Below, in pieces: positions 23,322 through 31,037 of a stretch of DNA of 52,362 nt. The stretch covers positions 1 to 52,362 of the forward strand of contig CANHVO010000008.1 in the NCBI GenBank assembly GCA_947463915.1, read 5' to 3'. The stretch is from Planctomycetaceae bacterium. GTDB taxonomy: Bacteria > Planctomycetota > Planctomycetia > Pirellulales > Pirellulaceae. Below the pieces are notes generated by a model. It was not told the DNA's origin. It did no database searches and saw nothing but the letters and a program-made list of their open reading frames with translations. The stretch's first letter is position 1, and every line of letters begins with the position of its first letter. The translations under genes were made by a program, and so were the position numbers.

Positions 23322-23479
23322 GGCGAACAGCAAGACAAAATGGAACACAAATCGTAGCTGGATTCGCCAGAATCCAGTATCGCTGGATTCGCCAGATTTC
23401 ACCGTAGCTGGATTCGCCAGAATTCAGTGTGTTCTGAATTCTGGCGAATCCAGCTACGGTATTTTCTACGCTGCTCGCC
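23322..23479. repeat. Long palindromic element (GCTGGATTCGCC family), internally duplicated
   Basis: Perfect 26-bp inverted arms at 23402-23427 and 23434-23459 (core GCTGGATTCGCCAGAATTC) flank the loop TGTGTT. Two further direct copies of the left arm, one shortened, precede them at 23353-23376 and 23381-23398. Outer arms GGCGAACAGC (23322-23331) and GCTGCTCGCC (23470-23479) are inverted with one mismatch. It fills the gap between convergent genes and could terminate both. It belongs to the same family as 9536-9639. Confidence 0.9.
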
Positions 23480-23500
23480 GGGCGGAGTCAGGGAACGAGC

Positions 23501-26497
23501 TTATAAAAATGGTGCTGTAATCGATAACGGATTGGCACGGATCGATTCGACCGAACCTGACGCGGTAATCTTCCCACCCAGCGGCCCAGCCCCTGGGCCA
23601 AGCTCGATCAAATGGTCCGCAGCACAAATCATCTGCTGATTGTGCTCAATAACCACGACGCTATTGCCGCTGTTGATTATGGCGTCGATACATAGAAGCA
23701 ACCGTTGTACGTCGCTAAAATGCAAGCCTGTTGTAGGTTCATCGAGCACAATCAAATTGCCCATTTTGGCTTCCGATTTCGGCTTGCGAGAACTAAGGTC
23801 GAGATGGCTTGCAAGCTTGAGTCGCATGGACTCACCAGCCGACAACGTAGCCAGGCTTTGCCCCAACGGCAGATACCCAAGGCCAATCTCAATAAGAGGT
23901 TTCAGTCGCTCTTGAACCTTGGCGCTGCCACGGAAAAAACTCGAAGCGCGATCGACGCTCATCTCCAACACTTCTGAAATACTCAGGTCGCGATAACGCA
24001 CCTCAAGCACTTCCGCTCGAAATCGCTTGCCGTCGCAGTCTTGGCAAGGCAACTGAACATCCGCCATAAACTGCATGTCGATCGTGGTGTACCCAAGCCC
24101 CTCACACGTCGGACACCGCCCCAAATCACTATTGAAACTAAAGTGCCCAGCCCCAAATCCTCGAGACTTGGCATCTGACGTGTCGGCAAAGACCTGTCGA
24201 ATATCGTCCATCGCCTTCGAATAAGTCGCTGGGCTGCTGCGCATCGATCGCTGGATCGGACTTTGATCAATTGCCAAACAAGCGTATAGGTTTTCCATGC
24301 CAAAAAGACTCTCAAAAGGCAACCCCGGATCAGCCTCGTTATCAAAGAAACGTTCGACCGCTGGGCAAAGTGTGTCCAGGATCAAAGAGCTTTTGCCGGA
24401 ACCGCTAGGGCCAATCACGACCGTCAATCGATTGGCTGGAATGGACAATTCATCCACCTTTAAATTACGGCCGCTGGCACCTCGAATTCCAAACCAATTC
24501 GAACCTGTCGGTATTGAAGTTCGCTGAGTTTGTCGTGCGCCACTTAGATACTCGCCAGTCACGCAATCGCTTCGAAGCAATTCGGATGGCGTCCCTTGAA
24601 ACGTCACGCGGCCTCCTAGCTCGCCCGCTTGCGGACCAATCTCTACAATGCGATCAGCAATTCGCATCAAGTGCGGTTCATGCTCCACCAGCACAACCGT
24701 GTTGCCTCGATCACGTAGCCCCAGAATCGCACCAGCCATGCGTTCCGTGTCCTGTGGATGCAAGCCAACCGTCGGCTCGTCAAAAACATATAGCATGTCG
24801 ACCAAGCTTGAACCGAGCAATGTTGTCATCATCACTCGCTGGGCCTCGCCCCCGCTCAATGTATGAAGGGGCCTCGCCAAAGAAAGATATCCCAGCCCGA
24901 CACTTTGCAAATACTCGATCCGAGACAAGACCTGACGTTGTGGCTCCGATGCGACGTACCGGCTTCGATTTTCCGCTGCGAGAATGAAGTTCGATGATTC
25001 GTTTTCCTGCAAAAGCTCCTGTGTGCCCGCTCGAACTCTGTTGGGTCGCAGTGAATCGTCTAGTTCGACCGCCAGCAACTGCCATAGGTCATCGATGGTA
25101 AGTTCGCACAATTGAGCAAAACTCTTGCCGCAGAGTTGGTAAGCCAACGACTCCCGGTTTAGCCGTTGCCCATTGCAAGCCTGACAGCTTGAATACGTTC
25201 GCCATCTCGCCAAAAAAGCCCGCACATGCATCTTGTACTTTTTGCGTTCCAGCCAGGCAAAAAAACCATTCAGTCCTCCGAACGCTCGCTCTGGAACCCC
25301 TTCCTGGATCCAACGCCACTGCTTGGGCTTTAGTTTCGAGACCGGCACATCAAACGGGATGCCATATTCCTCAGATAAACTTCGCAACTCTTCCAACTCA
25401 TGCGAGTAAGCTGGAGTTCGCCAAGCGGCAATCGCACCCTCATCCAAACTCAAGGCATCGTCAGGAATCACCTTCTTCATGTCGATCGAGACGGTTTCAC
25501 CGAACCCTTCGCAGGTTGCACAAGCCCCGATCGGACTATTGAAATTAAATAGTCTTGGCTCACTTTCAGGATAGTCGATTTTGCAGTGCTCGCAGCGAAG
25601 CGAGGTCGCAAAACGATGCACCACGTATTCCACATCATCGACCGTGAGTTTCTCAAGCGATGATTCGTTTGCCGCTGGCTCCACATCAACGGCAGCCTGA
25701 ACCAAAACAATCGCTCTGCTGCTCCCCATATTGTCCCGGTGGTCAAACGCTGTGGCCAGCGACTGCACCATTCGATCCAACTCTTGTCGATCCATCTCTG
25801 GGAGGCTGCCAAGCTTCAATCGATCGACGACGACGAGAGCTTGTCCGCTGTCCTCCAGCAAAGTGGCTAACTGCTTGCGGTCATCCTCGGCCAAGTGGAT
25901 CGTTTTCCCGGCAGCAATCAATCGAATGAATCCTGTCGACTGCAAATCGAACAGCAATTCGGACAAACCACTTTTGGTTTGCCACCCTATCTCGAAACAA
26001 ACGACAACTCGTCGGCCAGAGTACTTGAATAGACTGTCGGCTACGGTTTTCGGACTATGCGACTCAATCTTCCGATGGCATTGATAACACGTCAGAGCCG
26101 CACGATTCGCGAAAACCACACGCAGGTATTCCAACATTTCGCTAGCAGTGCCGACCGTGCTGCGATTGTTGCGAGATCGAAGCTCGCGGGTAATCGCAAT
26201 CGAGGGTGGCAAATGGACCAACGAGTCGAAGAACGGCTTGTCAATGCGTTGCAAAAACTGCCGTGTATACGCCGAAAAACTCTCGATGTATCTTCGCTGC
26301 CCCTCCGCGTAAAGCGTGTTCAAAGCGAGCGAAGTCTTTCCGCTGCCGCTAACCCCGCAAACGACGGTCAGCTTGCCAATTGGGAAATCTAGGTCGATAT
26401 TTTTGAGATTGTGCTGACGCGCGCCACGCAACGAAATGTTTGCGATGGGTTCGCTGGAAATCGAGATTGGTTCGGCAGGGAGCTTTTTTTTTATCAT
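23501..26497 (-). CDS. uvrA: UvrA-family excinuclease ATPase, divergent paralogue
   Basis: ABC-type DNA-damage-recognition ATPase with two ATP-binding halves, 998 aa (canonical UvrA about 940). The first Walker A is GVSGSGKTSLALNTLYAEGQ (Lys54), followed by RRYIESFSAYTRQFL. The first ABC signature is LSGGEAQRV with VFDEPTVGLHPQD. The second Walker A is IGPSGSGKSSLILDTL; the second signature is altered to LSAGESMRLKLASHL, with VLDEPTTGLHFSDV. CxxC zinc modules are visible (CATCEGFG, CQACNGQRL, CPTCEGLGYTT, CQDCDGKRF). The altered signature and nonstandard N-terminal insertion (CYQCHRKIESHS) suggest a UvrA2-like paralogue, not the main repair subunit. The start ATG is followed within four bases by nine A residues. 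Confidence 0.88.
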   Translation of the reverse strand: MIKKKLPAEPISISSEPIANISLRGARQHNLKNIDLDFPIGKLTVVCGVSGSGKTSLALNTLYAEGQRRYIESFSAYTRQFLQRIDKPFFDSLVHLPPSIAITRELRSRNNRSTVGTASEMLEYLRVVFANRAALTCYQCHRKIESHSPKTVADSLFKYSGRRVVVCFEIGWQTKSGLSELLFDLQSTGFIRLIAAGKTIHLAEDDRKQLATLLEDSGQALVVVDRLKLGSLPEMDRQELDRMVQSLATAFDHRDNMGSSRAIVLVQAAVDVEPAANESSLEKLTVDDVEYVVHRFATSLRCEHCKIDYPESEPRLFNFNSPIGACATCEGFGETVSIDMKKVIPDDALSLDEGAIAAWRTPAYSHELEELRSLSEEYGIPFDVPVSKLKPKQWRWIQEGVPERAFGGLNGFFAWLERKKYKMHVRAFLARWRTYSSCQACNGQRLNRESLAYQLCGKSFAQLCELTIDDLWQLLAVELDDSLRPNRVRAGTQELLQENESSNFILAAENRSRYVASEPQRQVLSRIEYLQSVGLGYLSLARPLHTLSGGEAQRVMMTTLLGSSLVDMLYVFDEPTVGLHPQDTERMAGAILGLRDRGNTVVLVEHEPHLMRIADRIVEIGPQAGELGGRVTFQGTPSELLRSDCVTGEYLSGARQTQRTSIPTGSNWFGIRGASGRNLKVDELSIPANRLTVVIGPSGSGKSSLILDTLCPAVERFFDNEADPGLPFESLFGMENLYACLAIDQSPIQRSMRSSPATYSKAMDDIRQVFADTSDAKSRGFGAGHFSFNSDLGRCPTCEGLGYTTIDMQFMADVQLPCQDCDGKRFRAEVLEVRYRDLSISEVLEMSVDRASSFFRGSAKVQERLKPLIEIGLGYLPLGQSLATLSAGESMRLKLASHLDLSSRKPKSEAKMGNLIVLDEPTTGLHFSDVQRLLLCIDAIINSGNSVVVIEHNQQMICAADHLIELGPGAGPLGGKITASGSVESIRANPLSITAPFL

Positions 26498-26718
26498 CGT
26501 TAAACTGTGTTCTCAGTGCCCGCATTTCCAGAACGTGGAGGATTCCCAAGATTGGCTGCCGCTGATCGAAATGCCTTTCGGCTACGAAATCGTAACGTGC
26601 CGACCTACCCATCCTACAGGACATCGAATCGCTGGTACAATGTGGTCCAGACCGTTTCACGAATTCGGTTCCATGTCAAAGCCAATTTGGTCGCAACCAT
26701 TTCCCCAGAAAGAGACTT

Positions 26719-27468
26719 ATGAGTAGTTCTTCCGATTCCCAAACGAATTCTGGTTCCAATGAAACGAGAAAGGACTCGAGCCCTGGAAAAGCTCGGGGGC
26801 CGGGAAAAATTCGGATCTATAGTCACTCTGCTCTACTCTATTGGTGGCCAGTTTGGGTGGTAGGGTACATTATGGCCGCAATCACCTACTATCAAGGGGA
26901 ACTGGTGAAGATTGGACAAACCGAGACTCACATTCACACCAGCAGCGACTTGGGATTGATATTCTTTGTCGTTTTGTTTTTGGTAATTCTCGTAACCAAC
27001 TACTCCGTCCGAGGGCTCGCGTCTGGGATCGTCATCTTAGGATTGGTCCTGACTTTTGTACTGCTGCTCTACTTTCAAGTTTGGGAACAAGTCTTTGGAT
27101 GGATCACAAGCCACAAGATCTACTTGAACTCCGGTGCCTACCTTTGGATTTCGACGGTCATGTTTGTGATGTGGATGATTGTGGTCTTCGGCTTGGATCG
27201 ATTCCACTATTGGGAAATCGACCCAGGGCAATTGACTCGGGATTCGCTCATGGGCTCTGGTTCGAAAAGCTACAATACTCAAGGGATGACATTGGAAAAG
27301 CACCAAGACGATCTCTTTCGGCATTGGCTATTGGGCCTCGGGTCTGGCGACTTGCAAGTAATGACCTCGGGCGCGACCCGCGAGCAACTTGATATTCACA
27401 ATGTTCTATTCGTCGGCCATAAGATCATTGCAATGCAACGGCTCATCGCAGAAGTACCCGAAGAATAG
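26719..27468 (+). CDS. Conserved hypothetical membrane protein
   Basis: Protein of 249 aa, function not recognised. The N-terminal 28 residues are Ser/Asn/Lys-rich. About four hydrophobic segments follow (near 39-58, 78-95, 98-120 and 140-162), then a soluble C-terminal half (GQLTRDSLMGSGSKSYNTQG, VMTSGATREQLDIHNVLFVG). The latter looks like a small compact domain of PH-like character, but this is a guess. AGAGA precedes the ATG at 26719. It stands alone, between the divergent uvrA-like gene and a DUF1080 gene. The 221-bp gap upstream (26498-26718) must hold two divergent promoters; no motif was identified. Confidence 0.65.
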   Translation: MSSSSDSQTNSGSNETRKDSSPGKARGPGKIRIYSHSALLYWWPVWVVGYIMAAITYYQGELVKIGQTETHIHTSSDLGLIFFVVLFLVILVTNYSVRGLASGIVILGLVLTFVLLLYFQVWEQVFGWITSHKIYLNSGAYLWISTVMFVMWMIVVFGLDRFHYWEIDPGQLTRDSLMGSGSKSYNTQGMTLEKHQDDLFRHWLLGLGSGDLQVMTSGATREQLDIHNVLFVGHKIIAMQRLIAEVPEE

Positions 27469-27642
27469 GCTTTGCCCCTACATCAAAATAGTGCAACTTC
27501 AAAACTTGCGCGTCCTGCTAACGTCGCTTTTATGCTGCCGCTCTCCAAAACATGGCTCGATCCTTTTCGCCGATGTGTCCAGAGTCGCAGGATGCTATAA
27601 TTTGCAACCCATTCCGCTCAAAATTGACATGAAAGGCACACA

Positions 27643-28359
27643 ATGTTGTTCACACCTCTCCTTCGGAATTTTTGCTTAGCGGTTTCCGCCACAGTTTTGT
27701 CGACTCAGTTCGCGATGGCTCAAACGCCACTAAAGAAAGTAATCCCTCAGCCACCAGCAAGTGCCAAAGTTGAGACCAAAGCGGTTGAGTCGACTGCAAC
27801 TGAGTCCAAATGGAAGCCCCTGTTGGAAAAGGATTCGCTCAAGGGTTGGGAGATTACCAATTTCGGTGGCGAGGGAACCGCGGAAGTCAACGAAGGTGTC
27901 CTGCGTCTTGATCGCGGCGAACCGATGACTGGCATTACGACCATTCGCAAAGATTTTCCAAAGGAGAACTTCGAGATGCGATGGAAGGCTTCTCGCGTGG
28001 ACGGCTCCGATTTTTTTGCCGGAGTTACGTTCCCAGTCGGAGATGAATTTTGCTCGCTGATCTGCGGAGGCTGGGGCGGCGGACTGGTTGGGCTGAGCAG
28101 TATCAACAACAGCGACGCTTCGGAAAATGAAACGACCGGTTTCCAGTCTTTCAAAAACAAACAATGGTACGCGTTTCGAGTTCGTGTGGACAAGAAAACG
28201 ATAACCGCTTGGATCGACGACAAAGAAATTTTAAAGGTCGAGCGCGAAGGCAAGAAGTTTTCATTGCGAGGCGAAGTCTTCAAGTCCAAACCGCTTGGAT
28301 ACTGCGTCTTTCAATCGATTGTCGACGTGAAAGAGTGGGAATATCAAATCATCGAATAA
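27643..28359 (+). CDS. Exported DUF1080 (3-keto-disaccharide hydrolase-like) protein
   Basis: Secreted concanavalin-like beta-sandwich protein, 238 aa. Signal peptide ends at AMA-QT, followed by a Pro/Ala/Lys linker. The DUF1080 pattern is clear: WKPLLEKDSLKGWEITNFGG, EGVLRLDRGEPMTGITT, FEMRWKASRVDGSDFFAG, WYAFRVRVDKKTITAWID, and a final VKEWEYQII strand. This family is greatly expanded in planctomycetes; characterised members act on 3-keto-glycosides, but many have no known substrate. It may stand alone: the 174-bp gap before it shows nothing else. Confidence 0.88.
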   Translation: MLFTPLLRNFCLAVSATVLSTQFAMAQTPLKKVIPQPPASAKVETKAVESTATESKWKPLLEKDSLKGWEITNFGGEGTAEVNEGVLRLDRGEPMTGITTIRKDFPKENFEMRWKASRVDGSDFFAGVTFPVGDEFCSLICGGWGGGLVGLSSINNSDASENETTGFQSFKNKQWYAFRVRVDKKTITAWIDDKEILKVEREGKKFSLRGEVFKSKPLGYCVFQSIVDVKEWEYQIIE

Positions 28360-28842
28360 GTTCGCTAACCGAGGGATACCCTCGTTCGATGGTACTGCCT
28401 TGGAACGGACTGGCTTCGAAGCTCCGCTTGGGATGTGCGACAAAGAGTAGTCCAAATAGATTTTGTTTATCTGACTTTCGTTCCGCCCAATGGCATTTGA
28501 AGGTCTGTATTCTGATAGCCCGGAGGGCGACACATCTCTGCCGGTGGCGTAAGCCACCGGGGTAGTGGAGGTGCGATGGAAAGCCCGGAGGGCGACACAT
28601 CGCATCACGCTAAATATGTCGCCCTCCAGGCTTTGACAGAACTAGTTTTGTGTTTCAGACTGCCCTGCTTCTCAGTCTGAAAATGGAGCAAGAATAACGG
28701 AATCAAACTTGTGAAATTTTCTCAAAACTGGCCTTTGTCGCCAGCCGAGGCTCTGCTCCGCCTCGCGTTAGCCATGCTTTCATAACTTCATGAGGCAGGT
28801 GCTCGAAACATTTCAATCTTACAGATCGGAAGTAGAGAAAGG
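28360..28842. other. Repeat-bearing gap between convergent genes
   Basis: About 480 bases between convergent genes. It contains the AGCCCGGAGGGCGACACAT repeat cluster (28517-28633) and a short hairpin CGAGGC/GCCTCG (28746-28765). The remaining sequence shows nothing recognisable. Confidence 0.5.
28517..28633. repeat. AGCCCGGAGGGCGACACAT repeat cluster
   Basis: AGCCCGGAGGGCGACACAT occurs at 28517-28535 and identically at 28582-28600, with an inverted, slightly changed copy at 28616-28633 (ATGTCGCCCTCCAGGCTT). Between the first two lies the hairpin CCGGTGGCGTAAGCCACCGG (28541-28560, 8-bp perfect stem). It sits between converging genes. Confidence 0.85.
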
Positions 28843-29859
28843 TCAAACGATCGAATGAGATCTTTCTCCAAGCAGTTTTAATACTTCAGACGCTTTGCCG
28901 GAGTCGATGGCTCTAGCAGCCCGGGCTACGCCATCGATGAGTGAATGGGTTATGCCGCTGACCCAGAGGGATGCAGCCGTGTTCGCGAGAACGATGTCGC
29001 GTCGAGGCCCGACTTCACCTCCCAGAATAGACTGGATTGTTGCAGCGCTTTCTTTTGGATCATTGACTTTCAAGTCGTCGACGTTGATCTTGGAGAGACC
29101 GAACGATTGAGGGGACCAAACGGTTTGTGTCAGCATGCCGCGCTGGATGTGCAACACATGCGTATCGGCAGACAAGGTGACTTCGTCCATTCCGTCTTCA
29201 CCTCGCACCACGATTGCGGCCTCGATCGGTAACTGCATTAATGCGGCGGCCATTTTGGTTTGGAGGTCTTCTTTGCCAACACCGATCATCTGGAACGCAG
29301 CCCCGGCTGGATTGCAGAGCGGGCCAAGGTAATTGAAAAGGGTTGGGACGGTCAAGGAGCGGCGAACGGCCCCGACGTGTTTCATGGCTGGATGCAGAAG
29401 AGGTGCAAAGCAGAAACAGATGCCTAATTCGTTCAGGCATGTTTCGACAATGTTGCGAGGCGCTTCGATTTTGACTCCTAGCTCGCTTAGGACGTCTGCA
29501 GAGCCCGTCGCACTTGTGATTTTGCGATTGCCGTGTTTTGCGACAGCGGCTCCGGCTGCGGCGGCAACGATCGCTGTTGCGGTTGAAATGTTGAATGTTT
29601 TGGCGCCGTCGCCGCCAGTTCCACAGGTATCCAGCAATCCGGTCCGCGTCGTTCGAATTGGCGTCATCATCATCCGCATCGCTCGGACGGCACCGACGAG
29701 TTCCGAAACCGACTCCCCTTTTTCACGAAGAGCCAGGAGAAGATCGCGAATTTCCTCGTCTGGCACGGTTCCTGCGAGCATCCAAGTGATAGCTTGTTGC
29801 ATCTGATCGGCCGAAAGATCCGTGTTGGATTGCGAAAGACTTAGGAATTCTTCGAGCAT
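28843..29859 (-). CDS. trpD: Anthranilate phosphoribosyltransferase
   Basis: Second step of tryptophan synthesis: joins anthranilate to PRPP. Length 338 aa, normal for the family. The PRPP-binding motif LLDTCGTGGDGAKTFNISTA is intact, as are KHGNRKITSATGSADVLSEL and the HPAMKHVGAVRRSL segment. No other trp gene is adjacent, so the pathway is scattered here, as is common in planctomycetes. ATG at 29859. It is transcribed away from a nucleoside hydrolase gene, with a repeat (29944-30004) in the shared gap. Confidence 0.96.
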   Translation of the reverse strand: MLEEFLSLSQSNTDLSADQMQQAITWMLAGTVPDEEIRDLLLALREKGESVSELVGAVRAMRMMMTPIRTTRTGLLDTCGTGGDGAKTFNISTATAIVAAAAGAAVAKHGNRKITSATGSADVLSELGVKIEAPRNIVETCLNELGICFCFAPLLHPAMKHVGAVRRSLTVPTLFNYLGPLCNPAGAAFQMIGVGKEDLQTKMAAALMQLPIEAAIVVRGEDGMDEVTLSADTHVLHIQRGMLTQTVWSPQSFGLSKINVDDLKVNDPKESAATIQSILGGEVGPRRDIVLANTAASLWVSGITHSLIDGVARAARAIDSGKASEVLKLLGERSHSIV

Positions 29860-29943
29860 GTTGGTTAGGTAAGCTGGATCGGTGACTAGCTATTGGAGAG
29901 TAAGTGACTTAAAACTTAGGAGAGCGGCTGAATTCGGTTTGCC

Positions 29944-30004
29944 TAGCATGACGGCGCAAGCTAGTGAATACTAGGTCCGATTCGCTAGCTTGCGCGGCGT
30001 GCTA
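29944..30004. repeat. Inverted repeat TAGCATGACGGCGC...GCGCGGCGTGCTA
   Basis: Left arm 29944-29968 and right arm 29981-30004 are inverted copies with few mismatches (AAGCTAGTGAA against TTCGCTAGCTT). The family is the same as 13680-13764. It lies in the divergent gap between trpD and the nucleoside hydrolase gene, about 80 bp upstream of the latter. Confidence 0.8.
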
Positions 30005-30082
30005 CATTGGTTTCTAGGTAGCGGCTCGCGGTGGAGTAGATTTTTAATACGAGTTGACTCATTTCAGAGATATTTGTCCAGC

Positions 30083-31024
30083 ATGGCGCGTAAAGTCATT
30101 ATTGATTGCGATCCGGGGATTGACGATGCGGTTGCGTTGATCATGGCTTTGTTCGATCCTCGTCTGGACGTGGTGGCCGTGACTGCTTGTTCTGGAACGG
30201 TCGAATCCGAGCGAAGTATTCAGAATATCCTTGGTCTTTTGGAAAAATTGGATCCGCCCCGATTTCCCCGCGTCGGTTCCGGGACTGATCCTGAGGATGC
30301 GCCGGTATCCGACAATCGCCTCATGCATGGCGAGGATGGATTGGGGAATTTGGGGCTGACCCCAGTTAATCGTCAGCACATCATGGCTAGTGAAAAGCTG
30401 ATTGCGGATCGGCTGAGGGCGGAGCCGGGTGATATCACGATATTGTGTTTAGGCCCGTTGACTGGGATTGCGAGAGCTTTTCAGCGAGATCCTAGCATTA
30501 TCGAGGCGGTCGACAAGATTATTATGCTTGGCGGCTCAACCCAGTGCATCGGGGACGTAACCGCTGCCGCGGAGTTCAATATGCACTTCGATCCATCGAG
30601 CGCTTCGGCTGTGTTTCGATCGCCGACGACCAAGGCTCTCATTCCGCTTGAAGTGACCAATCAAGTTGTGTTTGATATCAACATGTTGGGCATGTTGCCC
30701 GCTAAACATACGCGAGCCGGAAGCTTGCTGCATTCCATGTTGCCGCATATGTTTCGCTCGTATCGACAAAATCGTGCTCAAGAAGCGATTGCTTTGCAAG
30801 CGGTTATGGGCATTGTTTATATGGTGGAGCCGATTCTGTTCAAGTCGGAACAGTTCTCCGTGGACGTCGAGGAGCTTGGCGAATTAACGCGGGGCGCGAC
30901 TATTGTGGATCGACGTCCATTTGCAAATAGTCGGCGCGACTTGGAAATTGTCACTTCGGTAGACGCCGATGCCGTTCGGGATTGTGTCATCAACGGATTG
31001 AAATTTGCGGGCCAATGCACATGA
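30083..31024 (+). CDS. Inosine/uridine-preferring nucleoside hydrolase
   Basis: Hydrolyses ribonucleosides to base and ribose; 313 aa from the ATG at 30083. The calcium-binding signature is IIDCDPGIDDAVALIMAL (DxDxGxDD). Further family motifs are CLGPLTGIARAFQRDP, IIMLGGS and AAEFNMHFDPSSA. The longer frame to 29990 would run through a repeat and is rejected. First gene of a plus-strand operon: the next gene's Shine-Dalgarno overlaps its stop codon. Substrate preference cannot be read from sequence. Confidence 0.9.
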   Translation: MARKVIIDCDPGIDDAVALIMALFDPRLDVVAVTACSGTVESERSIQNILGLLEKLDPPRFPRVGSGTDPEDAPVSDNRLMHGEDGLGNLGLTPVNRQHIMASEKLIADRLRAEPGDITILCLGPLTGIARAFQRDPSIIEAVDKIIMLGGSTQCIGDVTAAAEFNMHFDPSSASAVFRSPTTKALIPLEVTNQVVFDINMLGMLPAKHTRAGSLLHSMLPHMFRSYRQNRAQEAIALQAVMGIVYMVEPILFKSEQFSVDVEELGELTRGATIVDRRPFANSRRDLEIVTSVDADAVRDCVINGLKFAGQCT

Positions 31025-31037
31025 GGAGTCTAACTCT

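Noticed and set aside
26436-26726. Plus-strand open frame of 96 codons before the membrane protein gene
   Set aside because: Overlaps the 5' end of the UvrA-like gene on the other strand and the true start at 26719, with no family features.
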